Assembly: GCA_944548615.1 (NCBI GenBank)
Contig: CALYMY010000053.1
Span: 186,001-250,000, forward strand
Direction of reading: 5' to 3'
Source: Micropterix aruncella
Lineage: Eukaryota > Arthropoda > Insecta > Lepidoptera > Micropterigidae
DNA: 64,000 bases
The notes below the pieces were generated by a model. The model was not told the DNA's origin and made no database searches. It worked only from the letters and a program-made list of their open reading frames with translations. How positions within the stretch are numbered: the stretch's first letter is position 1; every line of letters starts with the position of its first letter. This document shows, piece after piece, positions 8,652 through 21,782 of the stretch. The translations under genes were made by a program, and so were the position numbers.

Positions 8652-9368
8652 TTCCCTCGTCCTTGTCACGTACCTCTTTCCGTAGGTTGTTTACTCCTTT
8701 TAATTCGCGGGCAATATCTCTGGCTCGTTCCGGTATTTCTTCGAAATTCCGAAACGGCACTTCTATTTCTGTGGTCTCCATATTGTCTCTTCTCGTTGAT
8801 CAAAGGCACTGAAAATGAAAATGAAAAAGCACAGATTAAATAGTATTGAAAAGTAATTAAAGAAGAAGAAGAAGACGAGATAAAAAGCAGAAGCAATGAA
8901 ATGAAAAGCGTTCTAAAACCCTATCTTTTGACACCTCGCTTGTGTGTATATGATAAAATAAAGAATATAAAATTTAATTTATTAAACGAAGCCGCGGGAA
9001 AAATACTAAAACTCCCTTGGCTCGGATCGCTACTATTGAAAACAAAAATCGTAAAATCGATAAATAAACTTTTGCAAGTATGACGAGGGCTGAAGTTACC
9101 ATAGAAACAGAAATCGTTAAATCGATAAATATTCTATTGCGAGTCGGGCCACCGCCCGAGCTCGTTACTATGGAAACAAAACCGTTAAATCGATAAATCA
9201 ATATACCTATACAGATATTAAATCGTCTATAATTCCGTTAATATTAATCAGATTTGAAAATTAAAAGAAGCGTTAGATGCGCAAAGCAAAACTCTATTAG
9301 ATAATAATAAACAGGGAGGACTATAATTGATGCCTTTTAGCGAAATAGCCCTCAAACGTCGGGAGCCA
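8652..9368 (+). repeat. Low-copy spacer, unit 3 (12-bp deletion)
   Basis: 717 bp: it lacks 12 bases of the candidate exon (exon 8674-8808). The breakpoint lies between tcg words, so short-homology slippage explains it. The minus-strand frame stays open, losing about residues 26-29 (EALN). State ataaaattt. Confidence 0.92.
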
Positions 9369-10587
9369 ATTTATTTCGAAAAATGTGATTTTTTCATAAC
9401 AATTTCTATGTTCAAAATGAAAGTTTATATAAAAAATTTCAAAATGTCAAAATTTCGAAAATGCCATTTCGTAGAGATTTCAAAGGCCTTCGTTCTGCCC
9501 GAACAACGTAACGCGTTTGATTTACTCTATCACGGTCTTTTTCGAAAAATGACATTTATTCATAACAATTTCTATGTCCAAAATGAAAGTTTGTATAAAA
9601 AATTTCAAAATGTCAAAATTTCGAAAATGCCATTTCGTAGAGATTTCAAAGGCCTTCGTTCTGTCCGAACACCGTAACGCGTTTTATTTACTCTATCACG
9701 GTCTTTTTCGAAAAATGACATTTACATATTCATAACAATTTCTATGTTCAAAATGAAAGTTTATATAAAAAATTTCAAAATGTCAAAATTTCGAAAATGC
9801 CATTTCGTAGAGATTTCAAAGGCCTTCGTTCTGTCCAAACACCGTAACGCGTTTTATTTACTCTATCTCGTTCTTTTGTGAAAAATGTGATTTTTTCATA
9901 ACAATTTCTATGTTCAAAATGAAAGTTTATATAAAATATTTCAAAATGTCAAAATTTCGAAAATGCCATTTCGTAGAGTTTTCAAAGGCCTTCGTTCTGT
10001 CCGAACACCGTAACGCGTTTGATTTACTCTATCACGGTCTTTTTCGAAAAATGACATTTATTCATAACAATTTCTATGTTCAAAATGAAAGTTTGTATAA
10101 AAAATTTCAAAATGTCAAAATTTCGAAAATGCCATTTCGTAGAGATTTCAAAGGCCTTCGTTCTGCCGGAACACCGTAACGCGTTTAATTTACTCTATCA
10201 CGGTCTTTTTTGAAAAATGTCATTTATTCATAACAATTTCTATGTTCAAAATGAAAGTTTATATAAAAAATTTCAAAATGTCAAAATTTCGAAAATGCCA
10301 TTTCGAAGAGAATACCAAGGCCGTCGTTCTGTCCGAACGCCGTAACGCTATAGGTTTACTCTATCACGATCTTTTTCGAAAAATGTGATTTTTTCATTAT
10401 AATTTCTATGTTTAAAATGAAATTCTATATAAAAATTTTCAAAATGTCAAAATTTCAAAAATGCCATTTTGTAGAGCTTAAGCGGGGTGTCGATCTCTCC
10501 AAAGTCCGCAACGCGGTAGGTTTACTCTATCTCGATTTATTTCGAAAAATGTGATTTTTTCATAACAATTTCTATGTTCAAAATGAA
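9369..10587 (+). repeat. 166-bp array, unit 3 (m1-m7, +4 bp)
   Basis: Seven monomers in standard order with the 4-bp insertion at 9725-9728. m2 has the usual tgtccgaacacc. Confidence 0.94.
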
Positions 10588-10589
10588 GC

Positions 10590-12136
10590 TTCCCTCGTCG
10601 GGAGCCAACCCTGGGTGCAGCAGCCATGTCATGGTGGAACTTAGTAATTGCCATCATAATGGAATGCCTATACCAAATTTCACGTCTCTACGGTTGACCG
10701 TTGAGGAGTTCCCTCGTCGGGAGCCAACCCTGGGTGCAGCAGCTATGTCATGGTGGAACTTAGTAATTGCCATCATAATGGAATGCCTATACCAAATTTC
10801 ACGTCTCTACGGTTGACCGTTGAGGAGTTTCCTCGTCGGGAGCCAACCCTGGGTGCAGCAGCGATGTCATGGTGGAACTTAGAAATTGCCATAATAATGG
10901 AATGCCTATACCAAATTTCACGTCTCTACGGTTGACCGTTGAGGAGTTCCCTCGTCGGGAGCCAACCCTGGGTGCAGCAGCCATGTCATGGTGGAACTTA
11001 GTAATTGCCATCATAATGGAATGCCTATACCAAATTTCACGTATCTACGGTTGACCGTTGAGGAGTTCCCTCGTCGGGAGCCAACCCTGGATGCAGCAGC
11101 CATGTCATGGTGGAACTTAGTAATTGCCATCATAATGGAATGCCTATACCAAATTTCACGTCTCTACGGTTGACCGTTGAGGAGTTTCCTCGTCGGGAGC
11201 CAACCCTGGGTGCAGCAGCGATGTCATGGTGGAACTTAGAAATTGCCATCATAATGGAATGCCTATACCAAATTTCACGTCTCTACGGTTGACCGTTGAG
11301 GAGTTCCCTCGTCGGGAGCCAACCCTGGGTGCAGCAGCCATGTCATGGTGGAACTTAGTAATTGCCATCATAATGGAATGCCTATACCAAATTTCACGTC
11401 TCTACGGTTGACCGTTGAGGAGTTTCCTCGTCGGGAGCCAACCCTGGATGCAGCAGCCATGTCATGGTGGAACTTAGTAATTGCCATCATAATGGAATGC
11501 CTATACCAAATTTCACGTCTCTACGGTTGACCGTTGAGGAGTTTCCTCGTCGGGAGCCAACCCTGGGTGCAGCAGCGATGTCATGGTGGAACTTAGAAAT
11601 TGCCATCATAATGGAATGCCTATACCAAATTTCACGTCTCTACGGTTGACCGTTGAGGAGTTTCCTCGTCGGGAGCCAACCCTGGGTGCAGCAGCGATGT
11701 CATGGTGGAACTTAGAAATTGCCATCATAATGGAATGCCTATACCAAATTTCACGTCTCTACGGTTGACCGTTGAGGAGTTTCCTCGTCGGGAGCCAACC
11801 CTGGGTGCAGCAGCGATGTCATGGTGGAACTTAGAAATTGCCATCATAATGGAATGCCTATACCAAATTTCACGTCTCTACGGTTGACCGTTGAGGAGTT
11901 CCCTCGTCGGGAGCCAACCCTGGGTGCAGCAGCCATGTCATGGTGGAACTTAGTAATTGCCATCATAATGGAATGGCTATAACAAATTTCACGTCTCTAG
12001 GGTTGACCGTTGAGGAGTTCCCTCGTCGGGAGCCAACCCTGGGTGCAGCAGCCATGTCATGGTGGAACTTAGTAATTGCCATCATAATGGAATGCCTATA
12101 CCAAATTTCACGTCTCTACGGTTGACCGTTGAGGAG
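10590..12136 (+). repeat. 119-bp array, unit 4 (13 monomers, type II)
   Basis: Order A A B' A D B A D B B B E A. It is not simply the canonical array minus one: the second A has gctatg (near 10743), the fourth monomer is an A with cgtatctacgg (near 11042), and the second D starts with tttcc. This type II arrangement recurs in units 6, 7 and 8, and with a ttccc D in unit 10. Confidence 0.96.
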
Positions 12137-12865
12137 TTCCCTCGTCCTTGTCACGTACCTCTTTCCGTAGGTTGTTTACTCCTTTTAATTCGTTTATCGC
12201 CTCGCGGGCAATATCTCTGGCTCGTTCCGGTATTTCTTCGAAATTCCGAAACGGCACTTCTATTTCTGTGGTCTCCATATTGTCTCTTCTCGTTGATCAA
12301 AGGCACTGAAAATGAAAATGAAAAAGCACAGATTAAATAGTATTGAAAAGTAATTAAAGAAGAAGAAGAAGACGAGATAAAAAGCAGAAGCAATGAAATG
12401 AAAAGCGTTCTAAAACCCTATCTTTTGACACCTCGCTTGTGTGTATATGATAAAATAAAGAATATAAAATTTAATTTATTAAACGAAGCCGCGGGAAAAA
12501 TACTAAAACTCCCTTGGCTCGGATCGCTACTATTGAAAACAAAAATCGTAAAATCGATAAATAAACTTTTGCAAGTATGACGAGGGCTGAAGTTACCATA
12601 GAAACAGAAATCGTTAAATCGATAAATATTCTATTGCGAGTCGGGCCACCGCCCGAGCTCGTTACTATGGAAACAAAACCGTTAAATCGATAAATCAATA
12701 TACCTATACAGATATTAAATCGTCTATAATTCCGTTAATATTAATCAGATTTGAAAATTAAAAGAAGCGTTAGATGCGCAAAGCAAAACTCTATTAGATA
12801 ATAATAAACAGGGAGGACTATAATTGATGCCTTTTAGCGAAATAGCCCTCAAACGTCGGGAGCCA
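12137..12865 (+). repeat. Low-copy spacer, unit 4 (Ile28 state)
   Basis: 729 bp, exon copy 12159-12305. An A-to-T change on the plus strand (tttatcgcc) turns codon 28 of the candidate exon from Leu to Ile. Shared only with units 6, 7, 8 and 9. Confidence 0.92.
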
Positions 12866-14084
12866 ATTTATTTCGAAAAATGTGATTTTTTCATAACAAT
12901 TTCTATGTTCAAAATGAAAGTTTATATAAAAAATTTCAAAATGTCAAAATTTCGAAAATGCCATTTCGTAGAGATTTCAAAGGCCTTCGTTCTGCCCGAA
13001 CAACGTAACGCGTTTGATTTACTCTATCACGGTCTTTTTCGAAAAATGACATTTATTCATAACAATTTCTATGTCCAAAATGAAAGTTTGTATAAAAAAT
13101 TTCAAAATGTCAAAATTTCGAAAATGCCATTTCGTAGAGATTTCAAAGGCCTTCGTTCTGTCCGAACACCGTAACGCGTTTTATTTACTCTATCACGGTC
13201 TTTTTCGAAAAATGACATTTACATATTCATAACAATTTCTATGTTCAAAATGAAAGTTTATATAAAAAATTTCAAAATGTCAAAATTTCGAAAATGCCAT
13301 TTCGTAGAGATTTCAAAGGCCTTCGTTCTGTCCAAACACCGTAACGCGTTTTATTTACTCTATCTCGTTCTTTTGTGAAAAATGTGATTTTTTCATAACA
13401 ATTTCTATGTTCAAAATGAAAGTTTATATAAAATATTTCAAAATGTCAAAATTTCGAAAATGCCATTTCGTAGAGTTTTCAAAGGCCTTCGTTCTGTCCG
13501 AACACCGTAACGCGTTTGATTTACTCTATCACGGTCTTTTTCGAAAAATGACATTTATTCATAACAATTTCTATGTTCAAAATGAAAGTTTGTATAAAAA
13601 ATTTCAAAATGTCAAAATTTCGAAAATGCCATTTCGTAGAGATTTCAAAGGCCTTCGTTCTGCCGGAACACCGTAACGCGTTTAATTTACTCTATCACGG
13701 TCTTTTTTGAAAAATGTCATTTATTCATAACAATTTCTATGTTCAAAATGAAAGTTTATATAAAAAATTTCAAAATGTCAAAATTTCGAAAATGCCATTT
13801 CGAAGAGAATACCAAGGCCGTCGTTCTGTCCGAACGCCGTAACGCTATAGGTTTACTCTATCACGATCTTTTTCGAAAAATGTGATTTTTTCATTATAAT
13901 TTCTATGTTTAAAATGAAATTCTATATAAAAATTTTCAAAATGTCAAAATTTCAAAAATGCCATTTTGTAGAGCTTAAGCGGGGTGTCGATCTCTCCAAA
14001 GTCCGCAACGCGGTAGGTTTACTCTATCTCGATTTATTTCGAAAAATGTGATTTTTTCATAACAATTTCTATGTTCAAAATGAA
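12866..14084 (+). repeat. 166-bp array, unit 4 (m1-m7, +4 bp)
   Basis: Standard seven monomers with the 4-bp insertion at 13222-13225. Confidence 0.94.
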
Positions 14085-14086
14085 GC

Positions 14087-16347
14087 TTCCCTCGTCGGGA
14101 GCCAACCCTGGGTGCAGCAGCCATGTCATGGTGGAACTTAGTAATTGCCATCATAATGGAATGCCTATACCAAATTTCACGTCTCTACGGTTGACCGTTG
14201 AGGAGTTCCCTCGTCGGGAGCCAACCCTGGGTGCAGCAGCTATGTCATGGTGGAACTTAGTAATTGCCATCATAATGGAATGCCTATACCAAATTTCACG
14301 TCTCTACGGTTGACCGTTGAGGAGTTTCCTCGTCGGGAGCCAACCCTGGGTGCAGCAGCGATGTCATGGTGGAACTTAGAAATTGCCATAATAATGGAAT
14401 GCCTATACCAAATTTCACGTCTCTACGGTTGACCGTTGAGGAGTTCCCTCGTCGGGAGCCAACCCTGGGTGCAGCAGCCATGTCATGGTGGAACTTACAA
14501 ATTGCCATCATAATGGAATGCCTATACCAAATTTCACGTCTCTACGGTTGACCGTTGAGGAGTTCCCTCGTCGGGAGCCAACCCTGGGTGCAGCAGCCAT
14601 GTCATGGTGGAACTTACAAATTGCCATCATAATGGAATGCCTATACCAAATTTCACGTCTCTACGGTTGACCGTTGAGGAGTTCCCTCGTCGGGAGCCAA
14701 CCCTGGGTGCAGCAGCCATGTCATGGTGGAACTTAGTAATTGCCATCACAGTGGAATGCCTATACCAAATTTCACGTCTCTACGGTTGACCGTTGAGGAG
14801 TTCCCTCGTCGGGAGCCAACCCTGGGTGCAGCAGCCATGTCATGGTGGAACTTAGTAATTGCCATCATAATGGAATGCCTATACCAAATTTCACGTCTCT
14901 ACGGTTGACCGTTGAGGAGTTTCCTCGTCGGGAGCCAACCCTGGGTGCAGCAGCGATGTCATGGTGGAACTTAGAAATTGCCATAATAATGGAATGCCTA
15001 TACCAAATTTCACGTCTCTACGGTTGACCGTTGAGGAGTTCCCTCGTCGGGAGCCAACCCTGGGTGCAGCAGCCATGTCATGGTGGAACTTAGAAATTGC
15101 CATCATAATGGAATGCCTATACCAAATTTCACGTCTCTACGGTTGACCGTTGAGGAGTTCCCTCGTCGGGAGCCAACCCTGGGTGCAGCAGCCATGTCAT
15201 GGTGGAACTTAGTAATTGCCATCATAATGGAATGCCTATACCAAATTTCACGTCTCTACGGTTGACCGTTGAGGAGTTCCCTCGTCGGGAGCCAACCCTG
15301 GATGCAGCAGCCATGTCATGGTGGAACTTAGTAATTGCCATCATAATGGAATGCCTATACCAAATTTCACGTCTCTACGGTTGACCGTTGAGGAGTTTCC
15401 TCGTCGGGAGCCAACCCTGGGTGCAGCAGCGATGTCATGGTGGAACTTAGAAATTGCCATCATAATGGAATGCCTATACCAAATTTCACGTCTCTACGGT
15501 TGACCGTTGAGGAGTTCCCTCGTCGGGAGCCAACCCTGGGTGCAGCAGCCATGTCATGGTGGAACTTAGTAATTGCCATCATAATGGAATGCCTATACCA
15601 AATTTCACGTCTCTACGGTTGACCGTTGAGGAGTTCCCTCGTCGGGAGCCAACCCTGGATGCAGCAGCCATGTCATGGTGGAACTTAGTAATTGCCATCA
15701 TAATGGAATGCCTATACCAAATTTCACGTCTCTACGGTTGACCGTTGAGGAGTTTCCTCGTCGGGAGCCAACCCTGGGTGCAGCAGCGATGTCATGGTGG
15801 AACTTAGAAATTGCCATCATAATGGAATGCCTATACCAAATTTCACGTCTCTACGGTTGACCGTTGAGGAGTTTCCTCGTCGGGAGCCAACCCTGGGTGC
15901 AGCAGCGATGTCATGGTGGAACTTAGAAATTGCCATCATAATGGAATGCCTATACCAAATTTCACGTCTCTACGGTTGACCGTTGAGGAGTTTCCTCGTC
16001 GGGAGCCAACCCTGGGTGCAGCAGCGATGTCATGGTGGAACTTAGAAATTGCCATCATAATGGAATGCCTATACCAAATTTCACGTCTCTACGGTTGACC
16101 GTTGAGGAGTTCCCTCGTCGGGAGCCAACCCTGGGTGCAGCAGCCATGTCATGGTGGAACTTAGTAATTGCCATCATAATGGAATGGCTATAACAAATTT
16201 CACGTCTCTAGGGTTGACCGTTGAGGAGTTCCCTCGTCGGGAGCCAACCCTGGGTGCAGCAGCCATGTCATGGTGGAACTTAGTAATTGCCATCATAATG
16301 GAATGCCTATACCAAATTTCACGTCTCTACGGTTGACCGTTGAGGAG
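14087..16347 (+). repeat. 119-bp array, unit 5 (19 monomers)
   Basis: Order A A B' F F G A B' C A D B A D B B B E A. A five-monomer expansion sits near the left end. F (cttacaaatt, 14444 and 14563) and G (catcacagtgg, 14682) are found nowhere else except unit 9. B' occurs twice, which suggests that the left ends of two arrays were joined by unequal exchange. The second A has gctatg. Confidence 0.96.
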
Positions 16348-17064
16348 TTCCCTCGTCCTTGTCACGTACCTCTTTCCGTAGGTTGTTTACTCCTTTTAAT
16401 TCGCGGGCAATATCTCTGGCTCGTTCCGGTATTTCTTCGAAATTCCGAAACGGCACTTCTATTTCTGTGGTCTCCATATTGTCTCTTCTCGTTGATCAAA
16501 GGCACTGAAAATGAAAATGAAAAAGCACAGATTAAATAGTATTGAAAAGTAATTAAAGAAGAAGAAGAAGACGAGATAAAAAGCAGAAGCAATGAAATGA
16601 AAAGCGTTCTAAAACCCTATCTTTTGACACCTCGCTTGTGTGTATATGATAAAATAAAGAATATAAAATTTAATTTATTAAACGAAGCCGCGGGAAAAAT
16701 ACTAAAACTCCCTTGGCTCGGATCGCTACTATTGAAAACAAAAATCGTAAAATCGATAAATAAACTTTTGCAAGTATGACGAGGGCTGAAGTTACCATAG
16801 AAACAGAAATCGTTAAATCGATAAATATTCTATTGCGAGTCGGGCCACCGCCCGAGCTCGTTACTATGGAAACAAAACCGTTAAATCGATAAATCAATAT
16901 ACCTATACAGATATTAAATCGTCTATAATTCCGTTAATATTAATCAGATTTGAAAATTAAAAGAAGCGTTAGATGCGCAAAGCAAAACTCTATTAGATAA
17001 TAATAAACAGGGAGGACTATAATTGATGCCTTTTAGCGAAATAGCCCTCAAACGTCGGGAGCCA
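16348..17064 (+). repeat. Low-copy spacer, unit 5 (12-bp deletion)
   Basis: 717 bp with the same 12-bp exon deletion as units 3 and 18 (exon 16370-16504). Its sister in array structure, unit 9, has a full-length Ile28 spacer, so spacer and array have been reshuffled. Confidence 0.92.
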
Positions 17065-18283
17065 ATTTATTTCGAAAAATGTGATTTTTTCATAACAATT
17101 TCTATGTTCAAAATGAAAGTTTATATAAAAAATTTCAAAATGTCAAAATTTCGAAAATGCCATTTCGTAGAGATTTCAAAGGCCTTCGTTCTGCCCGAAC
17201 AACGTAACGCGTTTGATTTACTCTATCACGGTCTTTTTCGAAAAATGACATTTATTCATAACAATTTCTATGTCCAAAATGAAAGTTTGTATAAAAAATT
17301 TCAAAATGTCAAAATTTCGAAAATGCCATTTCGTAGAGATTTCAAAGGCCTTCGTTCTGTCCGAACACCGTAACGCGTTTTATTTACTCTATCACGGTCT
17401 TTTTCGAAAAATGACATTTACATATTCATAACAATTTCTATGTTCAAAATGAAAGTTTATATAAAAAATTTCAAAATGTCAAAATTTCGAAAATGCCATT
17501 TCGTAGAGATTTCAAAGGCCTTCGTTCTGTCCAAACACCGTAACGCGTTTTATTTACTCTATCTCGTTCTTTTGTGAAAAATGTGATTTTTTCATAACAA
17601 TTTCTATGTTCAAAATGAAAGTTTATATAAAATATTTCAAAATGTCAAAATTTCGAAAATGCCATTTCGTAGAGTTTTCAAAGGCCTTCGTTCTGTCCGA
17701 ACACCGTAACGCGTTTGATTTACTCTATCACGGTCTTTTTCGAAAAATGACATTTATTCATAACAATTTCTATGTTCAAAATGAAAGTTTGTATAAAAAA
17801 TTTCAAAATGTCAAAATTTCGAAAATGCCATTTCGTAGAGATTTCAAAGGCCTTCGTTCTGCCGGAACACCGTAACGCGTTTAATTTACTCTATCACGGT
17901 CTTTTTTGAAAAATGTCATTTATTCATAACAATTTCTATGTTCAAAATGAAAGTTTATATAAAAAATTTCAAAATGTCAAAATTTCGAAAATGCCATTTC
18001 GAAGAGAATACCAAGGCCGTCGTTCTGTCCGAACGCCGTAACGCTATAGGTTTACTCTATCACGATCTTTTTCGAAAAATGTGATTTTTTCATTATAATT
18101 TCTATGTTTAAAATGAAATTCTATATAAAAATTTTCAAAATGTCAAAATTTCAAAAATGCCATTTTGTAGAGCTTAAGCGGGGTGTCGATCTCTCCAAAG
18201 TCCGCAACGCGGTAGGTTTACTCTATCTCGATTTATTTCGAAAAATGTGATTTTTTCATAACAATTTCTATGTTCAAAATGAA
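17065..18283 (+). repeat. 166-bp array, unit 5 (m1-m7, +4 bp)
   Basis: Standard order, with the 4-bp insertion at 17421-17424. Confidence 0.94.
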
Positions 18284-18285
18284 GC

Positions 18286-19832
18286 TTCCCTCGTCGGGAG
18301 CCAACCCTGGGTGCAGCAGCCATGTCATGGTGGAACTTAGTAATTGCCATCATAATGGAATGCCTATACCAAATTTCACGTCTCTACGGTTGACCGTTGA
18401 GGAGTTCCCTCGTCGGGAGCCAACCCTGGGTGCAGCAGCTATGTCATGGTGGAACTTAGTAATTGCCATCATAATGGAATGCCTATACCAAATTTCACGT
18501 CTCTACGGTTGACCGTTGAGGAGTTTCCTCGTCGGGAGCCAACCCTGGGTGCAGCAGCGATGTCATGGTGGAACTTAGAAATTGCCATAATAATGGAATG
18601 CCTATACCAAATTTCACGTCTCTACGGTTGACCGTTGAGGAGTTCCCTCGTCGGGAGCCAACCCTGGGTGCAGCAGCCATGTCATGGTGGAACTTAGTAA
18701 TTGCCATCATAATGGAATGCCTATACCAAATTTCACGTATCTACGGTTGACCGTTGAGGAGTTCCCTCGTCGGGAGCCAACCCTGGATGCAGCAGCCATG
18801 TCATGGTGGAACTTAGTAATTGCCATCATAATGGAATGCCTATACCAAATTTCACGTCTCTACGGTTGACCGTTGAGGAGTTTCCTCGTCGGGAGCCAAC
18901 CCTGGGTGCAGCAGCGATGTCATGGTGGAACTTAGAAATTGCCATCATAATGGAATGCCTATACCAAATTTCACGTCTCTACGGTTGACCGTTGAGGAGT
19001 TCCCTCGTCGGGAGCCAACCCTGGGTGCAGCAGCCATGTCATGGTGGAACTTAGTAATTGCCATCATAATGGAATGCCTATACCAAATTTCACGTCTCTA
19101 CGGTTGACCGTTGAGGAGTTTCCTCGTCGGGAGCCAACCCTGGATGCAGCAGCCATGTCATGGTGGAACTTAGTAATTGCCATCATAATGGAATGCCTAT
19201 ACCAAATTTCACGTCTCTACGGTTGACCGTTGAGGAGTTTCCTCGTCGGGAGCCAACCCTGGGTGCAGCAGCGATGTCATGGTGGAACTTAGAAATTGCC
19301 ATCATAATGGAATGCCTATACCAAATTTCACGTCTCTACGGTTGACCGTTGAGGAGTTTCCTCGTCGGGAGCCAACCCTGGGTGCAGCAGCGATGTCATG
19401 GTGGAACTTAGAAATTGCCATCATAATGGAATGCCTATACCAAATTTCACGTCTCTACGGTTGACCGTTGAGGAGTTTCCTCGTCGGGAGCCAACCCTGG
19501 GTGCAGCAGCGATGTCATGGTGGAACTTAGAAATTGCCATCATAATGGAATGCCTATACCAAATTTCACGTCTCTACGGTTGACCGTTGAGGAGTTCCCT
19601 CGTCGGGAGCCAACCCTGGGTGCAGCAGCCATGTCATGGTGGAACTTAGTAATTGCCATCATAATGGAATGGCTATAACAAATTTCACGTCTCTAGGGTT
19701 GACCGTTGAGGAGTTCCCTCGTCGGGAGCCAACCCTGGGTGCAGCAGCCATGTCATGGTGGAACTTAGTAATTGCCATCATAATGGAATGCCTATACCAA
19801 ATTTCACGTCTCTACGGTTGACCGTTGAGGAG
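18286..19832 (+). repeat. 119-bp array, unit 6 (13 monomers, type II)
   Basis: Same order and same diagnostic variants as unit 4 (gctatg in the second A, cgtatctacgg in the fourth monomer, D with tttcc at 19119). Confidence 0.96.
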
Positions 19833-20561
19833 TTCCCTCGTCCTTGTCACGTACCTCTTTCCGTAGGTTGTTTACTCCTTTTAATTCGTTTATCGCCTCG
19901 CGGGCAATATCTCTGGCTCGTTCCGGTATTTCTTCGAAATTCCGAAACGGCACTTCTATTTCTGTGGTCTCCATATTGTCTCTTCTCGTTGATCAAAGGC
20001 ACTGAAAATGAAAATGAAAAAGCACAGATTAAATAGTATTGAAAAGTAATTAAAGAAGAAGAAGAAGACGAGATAAAAAGCAGAAGCAATGAAATGAAAA
20101 GCGTTCTAAAACCCTATCTTTTGACACCTCGCTTGTGTGTATATGATAAAATAAAGAATATAAAATTTAATTTATTAAACGAAGCCGCGGGAAAAATACT
20201 AAAACTCCCTTGGCTCGGATCGCTACTATTGAAAACAAAAATCGTAAAATCGATAAATAAACTTTTGCAAGTATGACGAGGGCTGAAGTTACCATAGAAA
20301 CAGAAATCGTTAAATCGATAAATATTCTATTGCGAGTCGGGCCACCGCCCGAGCTCGTTACTATGGAAACAAAACCGTTAAATCGATAAATCAATATACC
20401 TATACAGATATTAAATCGTCTATAATTCCGTTAATATTAATCAGATTTGAAAATTAAAAGAAGCGTTAGATGCGCAAAGCAAAACTCTATTAGATAATAA
20501 TAAACAGGGAGGACTATAATTGATGCCTTTTAGCGAAATAGCCCTCAAACGTCGGGAGCCA
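19833..20561 (+). repeat. Low-copy spacer, unit 6 (Ile28 state)
   Basis: 729 bp, exon copy 19855-20001, tttatcgcc and ataaaattt states. No private change noticed. Confidence 0.92.
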
Positions 20562-21780
20562 ATTTATTTCGAAAAATGTGATTTTTTCATAACAATTTCT
20601 ATGTTCAAAATGAAAGTTTATATAAAAAATTTCAAAATGTCAAAATTTCGAAAATGCCATTTCGTAGAGATTTCAAAGGCCTTCGTTCTGCCCGAACAAC
20701 GTAACGCGTTTGATTTACTCTATCACGGTCTTTTTCGAAAAATGACATTTATTCATAACAATTTCTATGTCCAAAATGAAAGTTTGTATAAAAAATTTCA
20801 AAATGTCAAAATTTCGAAAATGCCATTTCGTAGAGATTTCAAAGGCCTTCGTTCTGTCCGAACACCGTAACGCGTTTTATTTACTCTATCACGGTCTTTT
20901 TCGAAAAATGACATTTACATATTCATAACAATTTCTATGTTCAAAATGAAAGTTTATATAAAAAATTTCAAAATGTCAAAATTTCGAAAATGCCATTTCG
21001 TAGAGATTTCAAAGGCCTTCGTTCTGTCCAAACACCGTAACGCGTTTTATTTACTCTATCTCGTTCTTTTGTGAAAAATGTGATTTTTTCATAACAATTT
21101 CTATGTTCAAAATGAAAGTTTATATAAAATATTTCAAAATGTCAAAATTTCGAAAATGCCATTTCGTAGAGTTTTCAAAGGCCTTCGTTCTGTCCGAACA
21201 CCGTAACGCGTTTGATTTACTCTATCACGGTCTTTTTCGAAAAATGACATTTATTCATAACAATTTCTATGTTCAAAATGAAAGTTTGTATAAAAAATTT
21301 CAAAATGTCAAAATTTCGAAAATGCCATTTCGTAGAGATTTCAAAGGCCTTCGTTCTGCCGGAACACCGTAACGCGTTTAATTTACTCTATCACGGTCTT
21401 TTTTGAAAAATGTCATTTATTCATAACAATTTCTATGTTCAAAATGAAAGTTTATATAAAAAATTTCAAAATGTCAAAATTTCGAAAATGCCATTTCGAA
21501 GAGAATACCAAGGCCGTCGTTCTGTCCGAACGCCGTAACGCTATAGGTTTACTCTATCACGATCTTTTTCGAAAAATGTGATTTTTTCATTATAATTTCT
21601 ATGTTTAAAATGAAATTCTATATAAAAATTTTCAAAATGTCAAAATTTCAAAAATGCCATTTTGTAGAGCTTAAGCGGGGTGTCGATCTCTCCAAAGTCC
21701 GCAACGCGGTAGGTTTACTCTATCTCGATTTATTTCGAAAAATGTGATTTTTTCATAACAATTTCTATGTTCAAAATGAA
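20562..21780 (+). repeat. 166-bp array, unit 6 (m1-m7, +4 bp)
   Basis: Standard order, insertion at 20918-20921. With units 7 and 8 it forms a run of three units of equal length (3497 bp) that I could not tell apart. Confidence 0.94.
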
Positions 21781-21782
21781 GC

